A stretch of DNA of 64,000 nucleotides from positions 682,001-746,000 of the forward strand of contig NZ_JAFLNF010000001.1 of NCBI RefSeq assembly GCF_017313085.1. The letters run 5' to 3'. This document shows, piece by piece, positions 25,437 to 36,395 of the stretch (position 1 is its first letter; every line of letters begins with the position of its first letter). Origin of the DNA: Roseibium limicola (GTDB lineage Bacteria; Pseudomonadota; Alphaproteobacteria; Rhizobiales; Stappiaceae). A program made the translations under genes and the position numbers. The notes beneath the pieces were generated by a model. That model ran no database searches, had not been told where the DNA came from, and was given only the letters and a program-made list of their open reading frames with translations.

Positions 25437-26690
25437 TCAGTGCGCCACAGCGGCCGCAGCCGCCTCGTCGATCAGGCGACCGGTGGTGAAACGTTCAAGC
25501 GTGAAAGGCGCATTCGCGGCATGTGGTTCGTCCTTGGCCACAGTCCAGGCCAGCGTGTGCGCTGCACCTGGCGTTGCCTTGAAGCCGCCCGTGCCCCAGC
25601 CGCAATTCACATACAGCCCGGACACCGGTGTCTTGCCCAGGATCGCCGAGCGATCCGGCGTTACGTCTACGATGCCGCCCCATTTGCGCAACATCCGCAT
25701 GCGGTTGAAGATCGGGAAGATCTCGCAGATCGCCGCAACCGTGTGCTCGATCAATGGCAGGCCACCGCGCTGGGAGTAGCTGGTGTATTGATCCGTGCCC
25801 GAACCGATGACCAGCTCGCCCTTGTCGGATTGAGAGATATAGGCATGCACGGTGTTCGACATGACCACACACGGAAAGATCGGCTTGATCGGCTCGCTGA
25901 CCAGCGCCTGCAACGGATAGCTCTCCAGCGGCAGACGAACACCGGCGGTTTCCATCACCACGGACGTGTGCCCGGCGGCGGAAACAGCAACCTTCTTCGT
26001 CTTGATGAAGCCGCGCGCAGTCTCGACACCGGAAACAGCGCCGTCCGCACCGCGTCGAATGGCTGTTACCGGGCAATTCTGGATGATATCGACGCCGAGT
26101 TTGGCAGCAGCACGGGCATAGCCCCAGGCCACCGCATCGTGACGCGCAGTCCCGGCACGGCGCTGCAGCGCAGCGCCCAGCACCGGGTAGCGAGCGTTCG
26201 GATCAATGCTAAGCGGCGGGCAGAATTCCTTCGCCTCTTCCGGCGTCAGCCATGTGTTGTCGACGCCGTTGAGCCGGTTGGAATGGATGTGACGTTTGGT
26301 GCTTTGAACGTCGTGCACATTGTGCGCCAGCATCATCACGCCACGCTGCGAATACATCACGTTGTAGTTCAGCTCTTGCGACAGCCCGTCCCACAGATCG
26401 AGGGCATGGTCGTAAAGCTTGGCGCTCTCGTCGTAGAGATAGTTCGAGCGGATGATGGTCGTGTTGCGGCCCGTATTGCCGCCACCAAGCCATCCCTTGT
26501 CGATCACCGCGATGTTCCGCAGCCCGTGCTCCTTGGCCAGGTAATAGGCGCATCCCAGACCATGCCCACCGGCACCGACGACAATGACGTCGTACTCGGC
26601 TTTCGGTTCCTTGTCCGGCCATTGCTCAGGCCAGTTCTTGTGGCCGCTCAAACTGTTTTTCAGGAGCGACAAGGCGGAGAAATGCGTCAT
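25437..26690 (-). CDS. soxB: Sarcosine oxidase subunit beta
   Basis: Flavin-carrying subunit (417 residues) where sarcosine is oxidised. FAD-binding motif VVGAGGHGLGCAYYLAKEHG lies at about 38-57; GNTGRNTTIIRSNY follows. His184 in GTARHDAVAWG is the likely covalent FMN attachment site by family analogy. ATG 26690 gives the usual N-terminus FSALSLLKNSL; a longer frame runs toward the divergent regulator. It is first in soxBDAG, and the 115 bases to the GlxA-type regulator must hold its promoter. Confidence 0.94.
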   Translation of the reverse strand: MTHFSALSLLKNSLSGHKNWPEQWPDKEPKAEYDVIVVGAGGHGLGCAYYLAKEHGLRNIAVIDKGWLGGGNTGRNTTIIRSNYLYDESAKLYDHALDLWDGLSQELNYNVMYSQRGVMMLAHNVHDVQSTKRHIHSNRLNGVDNTWLTPEEAKEFCPPLSIDPNARYPVLGAALQRRAGTARHDAVAWGYARAAAKLGVDIIQNCPVTAIRRGADGAVSGVETARGFIKTKKVAVSAAGHTSVVMETAGVRLPLESYPLQALVSEPIKPIFPCVVMSNTVHAYISQSDKGELVIGSGTDQYTSYSQRGGLPLIEHTVAAICEIFPIFNRMRMLRKWGGIVDVTPDRSAILGKTPVSGLYVNCGWGTGGFKATPGAAHTLAWTVAKDEPHAANAPFTLERFTTGRLIDEAAAAAVAH

Positions 26691-26805
26691 AGCGCGGATC
26701 CGATAAATTTCCTGCGATTGAAAAACCCTAGTCTCATTCGACTTGGCGCGAGCGTATAGATGCGTCATAAATTTTGTAAATTCACGTCAGAGCGGAAATC
26801 GACCG

Positions 26806-27816
26806 ATGCCCAGCCTATCCTCCTCCAGAGCCCGTCCTGCCGTATCGGTCAAGAAACTGCGGGTTGGGTTCATTCTCGCGCATCAGTTCACCCTGTCCGC
26901 CTTTGCCAATTTCGTCGACGTGCTGCGCCTGGCCGCCGACGAAGGGGATCGCTCCCGCCCGATCAATTGCGAATGGCACGTGCTGTCGAAGGACATGACG
27001 CCGATCCGCTCCTCGTCCGGCCTGCACATCCATCCGGACGCCCGGCTGGGCCGATCAAACGACTACGACTATATCGTCGTGGTCGGGGGGTTGCTCGACG
27101 AGGTCAGCCCGATCAGTGCCGAATACATCCGGTTTCTGCAGGAGGCTGCGAACGCCAAGGTCGGACTGGTCGGCATCTGCACTGGCGCCTTCATCCTGCA
27201 CCGTGCCGGGTTGATGGAAGACTATCAGTGCTGCGTCAGCTGGTTTCATCACGAGGACTTCCTCGAGCAATTCGACGGCCTGACGCCGATCTCCGACCAG
27301 ATCTTCGTCGTTGACCGCAACCGCCTGACCTGCTCAGGCGGCGTCAGCTCCGCCCATCTCGCGGCGTTCCTGGTCGACCGGCACGTTGGCAGTGCCGCCG
27401 CCCAGAAAAGCCTTCACATCATGATCATCGACGCCTTGCACCAGGGCGAGGCGCCCCAACCCGGCTTGCCACTGGAACTGACGACGAAAGACCCCCTGGT
27501 CCGCAAGGCACTCGTGCGCATGCAGCATACGCTTCACACGCCGCAATCCGTGCAGCAAATCGCCGATGGGCTGGGCGTCAGCCGCCGCAAGCTGGAACGT
27601 CATTTTGCCAACAGTCTCGACCTGTCGCCGCTGGCTGCCGCGACCCGGATCCGCATCGCTCAGGCCAAGCTGCTGCTGCGGGAGCCCGACACGAGCCTGA
27701 CCGAGGTCGCTGCGCAAACAGGTTTTTGCGATACCTCGCATCTACTGCGCGTCTTTCGCAAGCACGAGGGCATGACGCCATCAGTCTTCCGGAACATGCC
27801 GGAAAACCGCCAATGA
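26806..27816 (+). CDS. GlxA family AraC-type regulator (GbdR-like)
   Basis: Transcription factor of 336 residues: an N-terminal DJ-1/PfpI-like domain (about 20-190; VGFILAHQFTLSAFANFVD and VGICTGAFILHRAGL with the cysteine in the nucleophile position) and a C-terminal AraC HTH pair (about 240-330; SVQQIADGLGVSRRKLERHF, SLTEVAAQTGFCDTSHLLRVF). Pseudomonas GbdR, which activates glycine betaine and dimethylglycine catabolism, has this architecture. Divergent from soxB and upstream of the Rieske pair, it is the obvious activator of both. ATG 26806 is chosen by homology-like N-terminus; ribosome site is weak. Confidence 0.88.
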   Translation: MPSLSSSRARPAVSVKKLRVGFILAHQFTLSAFANFVDVLRLAADEGDRSRPINCEWHVLSKDMTPIRSSSGLHIHPDARLGRSNDYDYIVVVGGLLDEVSPISAEYIRFLQEAANAKVGLVGICTGAFILHRAGLMEDYQCCVSWFHHEDFLEQFDGLTPISDQIFVVDRNRLTCSGGVSSAHLAAFLVDRHVGSAAAQKSLHIMIIDALHQGEAPQPGLPLELTTKDPLVRKALVRMQHTLHTPQSVQQIADGLGVSRRKLERHFANSLDLSPLAAATRIRIAQAKLLLREPDTSLTEVAAQTGFCDTSHLLRVFRKHEGMTPSVFRNMPENRQ

Positions 27817-29391
<1,575 letters not shown>

Positions 29392-29420
29392 CGATAAAAT
29401 AACGAGCTGATCGAGACGAC

Positions 29421-30467
29421 ATGCCGACCATTTGGAATGATAGCCTTGAGTTGGAATGCGTTTCGGTTTTGCCCGAAATGCAAAACGTTGCGACCTTTTG
29501 CTTTCGGGGGCCCGACGATGTGTCCTTCGAGTTTCAGCCAGGTCAATTCCTGACGCTGGAACTTCCCTGGCCGGGAGGTGTGCTCTATCGCACCTTCACG
29601 ATTTCCTCGTCGCCTTCACGCCCCCGGTCACTGACGATCACGGTGAAGGCCCAGCCAAGTTCCATCGGCGCACGCTGGATGATTGATCATCTGAAGCCTG
29701 GCATGCACATTCGCGCCAAGGGACCGACCGGCAGCTTCACCAGCTCGATGTTCCCGGCGAAAAAGCACCTGTTCATCTCGGCCGGTTCCGGCATTACCCC
29801 GATGATGTCGATGGTCACCAACATGTACGACATCGGCAAGGACATCGACGTCGTCTTCGTCAATTGCGCCAAGCGTCCATCGGAAATCATATTCCGCGAG
29901 CGCCTGGAACACATGGCAAGCCGTGTCGAAGGAATCGACCTGAAATGGGTGGTCGAGGAGAAAGACCGCTTCAAGCCCTGGACCGGCTATCTCGGCATGT
30001 TCAACCAGCTTATGCTGGGCCTGATGGCACCCGATTATCTGGAGCGGGAAGTCTTCTGCTGCGGTCCCGAGCCATTCATGCAGGCTGTCCGCGATGCTTT
30101 GGCCGGTCTCGGCTATGATATGGACCGCTATCACCAGGAAAGCTTTCAGGCACCGACAGCTGGCCCCATCGAGATCGAAGACGATGTGGTTCTCGATGAC
30201 GATGCCCTGTCTGAAGTCGAGTTCACCGTGTCTGGCGTCACCGCAAAGTGCACCGAGACCGACACACTCCTCACCGTGGCGAAGAACGCGGGCCTGAACA
30301 TTCCCTCAGGCTGTACATTCGGCGTCTGCGGCACCTGCAAGGTGAAAAAGAACCACGGCGAAGTCCACATGGTCCACAACGGCGGTATCACCGACGAAGA
30401 CATCGAAGCCGGTTACGTTCTCGCCTGCTGTTCGCATCCCAAGGGCCACGTCTCGCTGGAAGTGTAA
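29421..30467 (+). CDS. Ferredoxin-NAD(P)H reductase component for the Rieske oxygenase (GbcB-like)
   Basis: Electron-transfer partner of 348 residues. An FAD-binding domain (about 1-100; RTFTISSSP) and NAD(P)-binding domain (about 110-230; FISAGSGITPMMSM, EVFCCGPEPFMQ) precede a C-terminal plant-type 2Fe-2S ferredoxin domain with CTFGVCGTC and a fourth Cys in VLACCSHP. This order is that of GbcB/BmoB reductases. It lies 29 bases after the oxygenase gene, so they form an operon. Confidence 0.92.
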   Translation: MPTIWNDSLELECVSVLPEMQNVATFCFRGPDDVSFEFQPGQFLTLELPWPGGVLYRTFTISSSPSRPRSLTITVKAQPSSIGARWMIDHLKPGMHIRAKGPTGSFTSSMFPAKKHLFISAGSGITPMMSMVTNMYDIGKDIDVVFVNCAKRPSEIIFRERLEHMASRVEGIDLKWVVEEKDRFKPWTGYLGMFNQLMLGLMAPDYLEREVFCCGPEPFMQAVRDALAGLGYDMDRYHQESFQAPTAGPIEIEDDVVLDDDALSEVEFTVSGVTAKCTETDTLLTVAKNAGLNIPSGCTFGVCGTCKVKKNHGEVHMVHNGGITDEDIEAGYVLACCSHPKGHVSLEV

Positions 30468-30614
30468 GGTCAGCCTCAGCTGCTGAAGCCACACGGCTCC
30501 GACGCGGATCACTTCCAATCGCCTGCAATCTGGATAAGCACCACCCGCATCTAGGCGGGCCCCAGCTTTCGTGGCAGAAAGAAGGGCTTTAATCTGAATG
30601 AACAGGCGGTGCTC

Positions 30615-31994
30615 ATGTCTCAGTCCCTTCGTGGAAAAACCGTGCTCGCCTCCGGGTTTGACGCTCCGGCTCGTGGCGAAATCCGCCGCTTCGAACAGCT
30701 GCTGATCATACTGGATGATGCAGGCGTCATCCAGGAAACCCACGCCGAAGGCAGCGCACGCTATGAGCAGCTGCTGTCGCACGCCAGGCAAGCCGGGGAT
30801 CTGGTCGCCCAACCCGCAGGGACATATCTCCTGCCCGGCTTTGTCGACCTTCACATTCACGCGCCGCAATATCCACAGCTGGGCAGCGCCCTGGACCAAC
30901 CGCTTGATGTCTGGCTGAAAACCTACACATTTCCACTTGAGGCAAAATACAGGGACGAGGCCTTCGCAGAGCGTGCCTATGGCATTCTGATCGAGGACCT
31001 GATTGCAAGCGGGACGACCACGGCCCTTTATTTCGGCACCATTCACCCGGCCGCCAATCGGATTCTAGCAGACAAATGTCTGGAGAAAGGGCAGCGGGCC
31101 CTGATCGGCAAAGTCGCGATGGACCACAAGGAGCTTTGCCCGCCGGAGTATCGCGACGCCTCCGTGGACGAAGCCCTGGCGGGCACCCAGGATCTGATCG
31201 ACTACATCACCCGCCATCCGGACAATAGCGAAAACCGGGTCAAGCCGGTTGTGACACCGCGCTTCATTCCGGCCTGCACAGACGAACTGCTTGGCGAACT
31301 CGGCCAGCTTGCCGGAGCACATAACTGCCACATCCAGACCCATGCTTCAGAAGGCGACTGGGAGCACAATCATGTGCTGGACCGCCATGGTATGAGCGAC
31401 ACGGAAAGCCTAGATCGCTTTGGCCTTTTGCGGGAACATACTGTTCTCGCTCACGGCAATTTCCTCTCACTTGTCGACATGGAACGGATCAAGACCCGCA
31501 AGGCCGCAGTGGCGCACTGCCCCCTCTCCAACGCCTATTTCGCCGATGCGATTTTCCCGCTTGCGGTCGCTTTGGAGAAAGGCGTTCGCGTGGGGTTGGG
31601 CACGGACATTTCTGCCGGCCCCTCATCCAGCCTTGCCAACAGCCTACGCTCCAGCCTGTGGTCTGGCCGCCTGCTGGAAAGCGGAACCGACCCAGCCATG
31701 GCACCTGGCGAGCGTTCCAGCCGGGCCGGTCAGAGGATCGGCATGCACACGGCCTTCCATCTGGCGACCGCGGGCGGCGCCGAAGCCCTCGGCCTGCCCG
31801 TCGGCAGCTTTCAGCCCGGCATGATCTTTGATGCCATTCTGGTCGATCCGGAGGCCAAGGCAGCCCCGATCCGGCTCTGGCAAGACCTATACGGCGGCGA
31901 TGAAATTCTGGAAAAGCTGCTATACGGCGTGACCCGCGCCAATATTGCTCAGGTCTGGATCGGTGCAGAGTTATGTGCAGGCGAGGCAGTGTGA
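30615..31994 (+). CDS. guaD: Guanine deaminase
   Basis: Zn amidohydrolase that converts guanine to xanthine and ammonia. The diagnostic motif PGFVDLHIHAPQYPQLG is at about residues 72-88; further metal and active-site segments are HIQTHASEGDWEHNHV, VLAHGNFLS, AHCPLSNAYF and GLGTDISAGPSSSL. The 459-residue length fits. ATG 30615 is taken; a GTG at 30609 is possible. It lies on the same strand as the oxygenase pair but 147 bases away and need not share its regulation. It is the only evident purine-catabolism gene here. Confidence 0.92.
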   Translation: MSQSLRGKTVLASGFDAPARGEIRRFEQLLIILDDAGVIQETHAEGSARYEQLLSHARQAGDLVAQPAGTYLLPGFVDLHIHAPQYPQLGSALDQPLDVWLKTYTFPLEAKYRDEAFAERAYGILIEDLIASGTTTALYFGTIHPAANRILADKCLEKGQRALIGKVAMDHKELCPPEYRDASVDEALAGTQDLIDYITRHPDNSENRVKPVVTPRFIPACTDELLGELGQLAGAHNCHIQTHASEGDWEHNHVLDRHGMSDTESLDRFGLLREHTVLAHGNFLSLVDMERIKTRKAAVAHCPLSNAYFADAIFPLAVALEKGVRVGLGTDISAGPSSSLANSLRSSLWSGRLLESGTDPAMAPGERSSRAGQRIGMHTAFHLATAGGAEALGLPVGSFQPGMIFDAILVDPEAKAAPIRLWQDLYGGDEILEKLLYGVTRANIAQVWIGAELCAGEAV

Positions 31995-32001
31995 GGCCTC
32001 A

Positions 32002-32757
32002 TCACCCATAGTCTGGCCAGGGGGCCTGGCAGAAAACGCCACCATCGACATTCAGCGTTTGCCCGGTGATGAAACTCGCCTGTTCCGAGGCCAGAAACAG
32101 CACCGCATCTGCAATATCCTGTGGCACACCAACACGTCGCAACGGCGTCATACGGGACCATTTTCCAGCGTAATCACCGGCCTCTTGACGCGTACGCGCG
32201 GTCTCAATGGCGCCGGGAGCAACGCAATTGACCCTGATCCCATGCGGCCCGAGCTCCAGCGCGGACACCTTGGTGAATTGCTCGATTCCGCCCTTGGAGG
32301 CGGTGTAATCCACCAGTTTCGGGAAAGCGAGCTTGTTGCAGCCCGAACCAAGATTGACGATTGCCCCCGAGGTTATCCCAGTATCGATCATCGCCTTGGC
32401 GCCAATGCGAGTGTTGAGAAAACAGCCGCGCAAGTTGGTGTGCATCACACGGTCCCAGTCTTCGGTCTTGAGATCCAGAAGCGAAGACCAGGTCTGAATG
32501 CCGGCGTTGTTGATGATCAAGGACGGCGCCTTGCCGAAGTCCTTCTGAACCTCAGCGAAAAACACCTCAACTTGAGCCTCGTCTCCCGCATCACAGGCGT
32601 AAGCCCGGGCCCCCTCGACAGCCGGTACGTCAGCTGGGTCCCCGTCCGCACTGGGCGGATAGGTCACGGCAACCGCGCAGCCCTTGGCCAGCAGCGCCTC
32701 CGCGATGACTTTGCCTATTCCCGCCGTCGCACCCGTTACCACCGCAAGTTCGTTCAT
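32002..32757 (-). CDS. Short-chain dehydrogenase/reductase
   Basis: NAD(P)-dependent oxidoreductase, classical SDR fold, 251 residues. Cofactor motif TGATAGIGK (about 9-17), NNAG at about 84, catalytic Ser in NLGSGCN and the YxxxK motif in DYTASKGG, and a C-terminal FITGQTLNVDGG are all present. ATG 32757 is spaced correctly from GGGAGA, whereas ATG 32763 is too close. It follows the LacI gene by 86 bases on the same strand and may be the last gene of the transporter-GDPD operon, perhaps oxidising a sugar alcohol released there. Confidence 0.88.
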   Translation of the reverse strand: MNELAVVTGATAGIGKVIAEALLAKGCAVAVTYPPSADGDPADVPAVEGARAYACDAGDEAQVEVFFAEVQKDFGKAPSLIINNAGIQTWSSLLDLKTEDWDRVMHTNLRGCFLNTRIGAKAMIDTGITSGAIVNLGSGCNKLAFPKLVDYTASKGGIEQFTKVSALELGPHGIRVNCVAPGAIETARTRQEAGDYAGKWSRMTPLRRVGVPQDIADAVLFLASEQASFITGQTLNVDGGVFCQAPWPDYG

Positions 32758-32843
32758 CACCATTCTCCCAAAAGCCGTGTTTGGGGCTTGATAGCCGAAA
32801 TACCCCTACGGAACGAGGTCAATCAGATGACGAAGTGACCTCT

Positions 32844-33851
32844 TCAGGTCTTCCGGACGACCAATTCCACCGGCAGGATTTGAACTTGCGGCGCCAGCAA
32901 AGGGTCGTCGATGCGCCGCACCAGAAGCTCGACAGCCATCGCACTCAGATCCTGTCGAGATTGCCGGATGGTGGTCAGGTCATAGGCAGCCCAGGCCGCC
33001 TGCTGGATATCATCAAAGCCGATAAGACGCAGATCTTCGGGCACCCGAAGGCCGTGATCCTGACGCAAGCCGTCAAGCAGACCCAACGCCATATAGTCGC
33101 CAGTGCAGAAAACCCCATCCAGATCATTCCACCTGTCGGCAACCTGAGCCGCAACCGTGCGCCCTGCATCATAGTGCTGGCGACCCTGCTTGAAGACTTC
33201 GACAGGAAGGCCGCCACCCTTGCAATGCGCCAGAAAGGCCTTGCCTCGACCAGCGACAGTGAAGCTCGCCGCTTCCGGTGTCACCAGCGCGAGCCGCTCA
33301 CAGCCTTGCGTCCGCAAATGCTCGTAAGCCAGACGGCCACCCATTTCAAAATCACATTGAACCCGGTCAACCGGACTGCCCGGATCCTGTTTGTTGATCG
33401 TCACCAGCGGCACGCCGCAGGCATGGCATTCGTCACAGATCTGCTGCGGCGGCGTGTCCGACGTGACGATCACCCCGGCGACGCTATATTGCAGAAGCTG
33501 GCCGATGATCGCCGAGACATCCGCGCTCGGATCCCCACGCAGCAGGATCGGCCGAAACCCCTGTTGCAGCAGCAAGCGGCTCAAATAGTCCACCTGCTCC
33601 GCCCGGAAAGGATTGTCCATATCCGCAGCAACCACGCCGACCAGATCGGAACGACGCCTGTTCAGCGAGCGCGCCAGTACATTCACCCGGTACCCCAAAT
33701 CACGCGCCGCGGCGATAACCTTCTCCCGAGTTTCCTTTGACACACTCGCGCCATCGGTGAACGTGCGTGACACGGCAGAGCGTGACACCCCAGCCTTTTG
33801 CGCAACTTCGAATGAGGTCACTTTAGGTTTGGTCGAGAAACTTTCGCTCAT
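32844..33851 (-). CDS. LacI family transcriptional regulator
   Basis: Regulator of 335 residues with the N-terminal LacI HTH (FEVAQKAGVSRSAVSRTF, about 14-31) and hinge (ARSLNRRRSD), then a periplasmic-binding-protein-like sensor (VGVVAADMDNPFRAEQVDYL, DGVFCTGDYMALGLLDGL, RLIGFDDI). The GDPD gene stop overlaps downstream in an ATGA arrangement: LacI starts within the end of GDPD, so it is cotranslated in the same operon. The two LacI-type operators upstream of the operon's binding-protein gene are its likely targets. Confidence 0.9.
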   Translation of the reverse strand: MSESFSTKPKVTSFEVAQKAGVSRSAVSRTFTDGASVSKETREKVIAAARDLGYRVNVLARSLNRRRSDLVGVVAADMDNPFRAEQVDYLSRLLLQQGFRPILLRGDPSADVSAIIGQLLQYSVAGVIVTSDTPPQQICDECHACGVPLVTINKQDPGSPVDRVQCDFEMGGRLAYEHLRTQGCERLALVTPEAASFTVAGRGKAFLAHCKGGGLPVEVFKQGRQHYDAGRTVAAQVADRWNDLDGVFCTGDYMALGLLDGLRQDHGLRVPEDLRLIGFDDIQQAAWAAYDLTTIRQSRQDLSAMAVELLVRRIDDPLLAPQVQILPVELVVRKT

Positions 33852-35326
33852 TCACTCTCACATAAACGCTGGTCAGCGCTCATCAAGGAACGCGCCAGAA
33901 ACGGCTCGTCCAGATTGAGGATATCCGGTTTGAGTGCAATCATCTCCCCCATTAACCGAAGATCACGTCCCATATAGGCAATCATCGACTGCAGACCCGC
34001 TGACCGGATCTCTGACAGATTTTCTGCCGTCGCATTCTCGACATTGAACTCCAGAATTTGCGGCTGATAATCAGCGAGGCATGCGTCGATGGAGGCGTAG
34101 TCCTGAGGACGGGCCATCAACTGTGCATCCGGGAAGGCCTGCCGCAATGCGCGCATGTGGGAGGACTCGAAGGACCAGAAGAACACTCTATCCAAAGTCA
34201 TATGGTCAAGAACCAGGCGCGCCACCTTCAAGGGATCGGCCTGTTTCAACTCCACATAAAGCCTGCCGCCCCACTGTTCTGCCAGCTCAAGCACCTGACG
34301 CAAATGCGGTACGCGTTCCTTGGCAAAGAAGCTGCCGTGGTGACTTCCGGCATCGGCTGCGGAGACCTCGGCAAACTGCCGTTGAGCGACCAGCCCGCTG
34401 AGGCTCGTTGTTCGGTCCAGCGTGTCATCATGTAGGACCACGATCTCGCCATCAGCGGTCTCATGCACGTCGATCTCGGCAAACTGAAAGCCAGCGGAGA
34501 AAGCAGCCCGAACGGATGCCAGGGTGTTTTCCGGTGCAATGCTGCGCAAGCCGCGATGACAGACAATCACAGGGCCGTCAGGGAACAGGTCATGATAGGG
34601 CCTGAGCAACTCCGGTGCATCCGAGCAGATGCCGAAAACCGGTAAGGAACAGAGTGCAGCTGCCACATCCGGACGTTCTTCGTGCCAGGTAACCACAGGC
34701 AGGCCCCGCATGTCCGCCTTGGCAAAAAATGCCGCGTCCAGAAGCCTGTCCGGCCGGGCCCCTGCCCTTTCCCAGCATGGATGAATGAGGTCTGGCTTGG
34801 CTTGATCGGCAAGTACAAAAGGATCCTGCCCGACACCAACCAGCAACGACACCGCAAACGGGCACCCTGCCTGCTTCAAGTGGCGGCAGAATTCAGGATC
34901 AGAAGTGCCGATGATAACTCTCTCGAACTCTCTCGCGCCAAGCACCTCAATTGCCGCACGCGCCGCCGGCTGCACTTTGGCATCCACATAGATCCCGGCG
35001 TTGAGCTGCGTCGCCAGATCGATCACAGCCTCGAAACGCGGGATCTCGCGCCCTGCGTTCGCAGACAGGCGCACAACCTCCTCATAGTCGAGATCGGCGA
35101 CGGCTCTGCGATCACCACACACGGCCCTCAGATCCGCATCATGGCAGGCCACGACCACGCCATCGCGGGTCAGATGAACGTCAACCTCCCAGAGATCAGC
35201 CTCAAGATGATGCGCCAGACGGTAGGCCTCCAACGTGTTGTCGAAGCCGTAAGCGCTCGCCCCCCGATGAGCAATCGACAGCGGTCGCGCCCGCGGTTTC
35301 CGGATCCAGTCCTGACTGATCAACAT
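33848..35326 (-). CDS. Tandem two-domain glycerophosphodiester phosphodiesterase
   Basis: One chain (492 residues) with two GDPD TIM-barrel domains; most bacterial enzymes have one (about 250). Domain 1 has His20-Arg21 (IAHRGAS), EVDVH with Glu47 and Asp49, and His62 (ACHD); its usual PEN is FDN, replacing Glu by Asp29. Domain 2 has His257-Arg258, PEN with Glu266, EIDVH with Glu284 and Asp286, and His299, all canonical. GDPDs release glycerol 3-phosphate and an alcohol. No signal peptide is seen, so it acts in the cytoplasm, probably on diesters imported by the ABC transporter encoded just upstream. Confidence 0.88.
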   Translation of the reverse strand: MLISQDWIRKPRARPLSIAHRGASAYGFDNTLEAYRLAHHLEADLWEVDVHLTRDGVVVACHDADLRAVCGDRRAVADLDYEEVVRLSANAGREIPRFEAVIDLATQLNAGIYVDAKVQPAARAAIEVLGAREFERVIIGTSDPEFCRHLKQAGCPFAVSLLVGVGQDPFVLADQAKPDLIHPCWERAGARPDRLLDAAFFAKADMRGLPVVTWHEERPDVAAALCSLPVFGICSDAPELLRPYHDLFPDGPVIVCHRGLRSIAPENTLASVRAAFSAGFQFAEIDVHETADGEIVVLHDDTLDRTTSLSGLVAQRQFAEVSAADAGSHHGSFFAKERVPHLRQVLELAEQWGGRLYVELKQADPLKVARLVLDHMTLDRVFFWSFESSHMRALRQAFPDAQLMARPQDYASIDACLADYQPQILEFNVENATAENLSEIRSAGLQSMIAYMGRDLRLMGEMIALKPDILNLDEPFLARSLMSADQRLCESE

Positions 35327-35336
35327 GCCGCGATCC

Positions 35337-36395
35337 TCAAATGCGCCGACCGGACGGATCGAACGTCAGCACTTTATCGGCGGCAAGGCCCCAGCTCACC
35401 TCGTCGCCCAGACGAAAGGCGCCGCCATTGGCTTGAACCGACCGCAGACGCATGCCGTTGGAAAGGGTCACATCAAACAGCTCTTCACGGCCCTGCTCTT
35501 CGATAAAGCTTATCTTGCCGCTGATTTTCACCGGATGCTCCGGCTGAAAATGCTCTGGACGCACTCCGATACGGATCGGCGTTCCATTGCCTTGCTTGGC
35601 GGCCTGGGCGTCCAGTGGCAGAACAATGTCGGAGTTCTCAAGGCGGATCGTCTTGCCTTCGACAGTCCCCTGCAGAAACGCAATCGGCGGGTTGCCAAGG
35701 AAGGAGGCAACGAAGTCCGTCACTGGCTCGTCGTACATATCCTTGGGCGCAGCCAACTGAACAATCTGTCCCTGATCCATGATCGCGATACGGTCGGCCA
35801 TCGACATGGCTTCCACCTGATCGTGGGTGACGAGAACTGCAGAAATGCCGGTTTCCTGCTGGATCCGACGGATTTCAGAGCGCATTTCCAGCCGAAGTTT
35901 GGCATCCAGGTTGGCCAGTGGCTCATCCAGAAGCAGAATATCCGGCTCCCGCACCAGCGCACGCGCCAAAGCCACCCGCTGCTGCTGCCCACCGGAAAGC
36001 TGCGCCGGTTTACGCTTCAGTAAACCCTCAATGTGTACGAGCTCGGCGATGGCCAACACCTTCCGCTCGATTTCGGGCTTGGCCATTTTGCGGATCATCA
36101 GCGGAAAGGCGATGTTGTCGAAGGCGTTCATATGCGGATAGAGCGCATAGTTCTGAAAAACAACGCCGACGTTCCGCATTTGCGAGGGAAGATGGGTCAC
36201 ATCCCTCTCTCCGAACAGCAGTCGCCCGCCGTTCATCCGATGGATGCCACAGATGGCGAACAAGGTCGTCGACTTGCCACAGCCCGAAGGCCCGAGCAGG
36301 GCCAGCATTTCGCCGCTTTCAATGTCCAGCGACATCTTGTCGATGACGGTGGTAGCGCCGAAAGTTTTGGTGAATTGATCGAGAAGGATACGCAT
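35337..36395 (-). CDS. CUT1-type ABC transporter ATP-binding protein (UgpC/MalK-like)
   Basis: ATPase of 352 residues with Walker A GPSGCGKST, Q-loop FQNYALYPHMNAFDNI, signature [15 protein letters not shown], Walker B ILLLDEPLANLD and H-loop VTHDQVEAMSMADRIA, followed by a MalK-type TOBE domain (about 235-350). It overlaps the upstream permease stop by one base and precedes the GDPD gene by 10 bases. Members serve sugar or glycerophosphodiester importers; the GDPD neighbour favours the latter. Confidence 0.92.
   Translation of the reverse strand: MRILLDQFTKTFGATTVIDKMSLDIESGEMLALLGPSGCGKSTTLFAICGIHRMNGGRLLFGERDVTHLPSQMRNVGVVFQNYALYPHMNAFDNIAFPLMIRKMAKPEIERKVLAIAELVHIEGLLKRKPAQLSGGQQQRVALARALVREPDILLLDEPLANLDAKLRLEMRSEIRRIQQETGISAVLVTHDQVEAMSMADRIAIMDQGQIVQLAAPKDMYDEPVTDFVASFLGNPPIAFLQGTVEGKTIRLENSDIVLPLDAQAAKQGNGTPIRIGVRPEHFQPEHPVKISGKISFIEEQGREELFDVTLSNGMRLRSVQANGGAFRLGDEVSWGLAADKVLTFDPSGRRI

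Noticed and set aside
25413-26759. Plus-strand open frame of 448 codons
   Set aside because: Antisense to soxB and without any family pattern.
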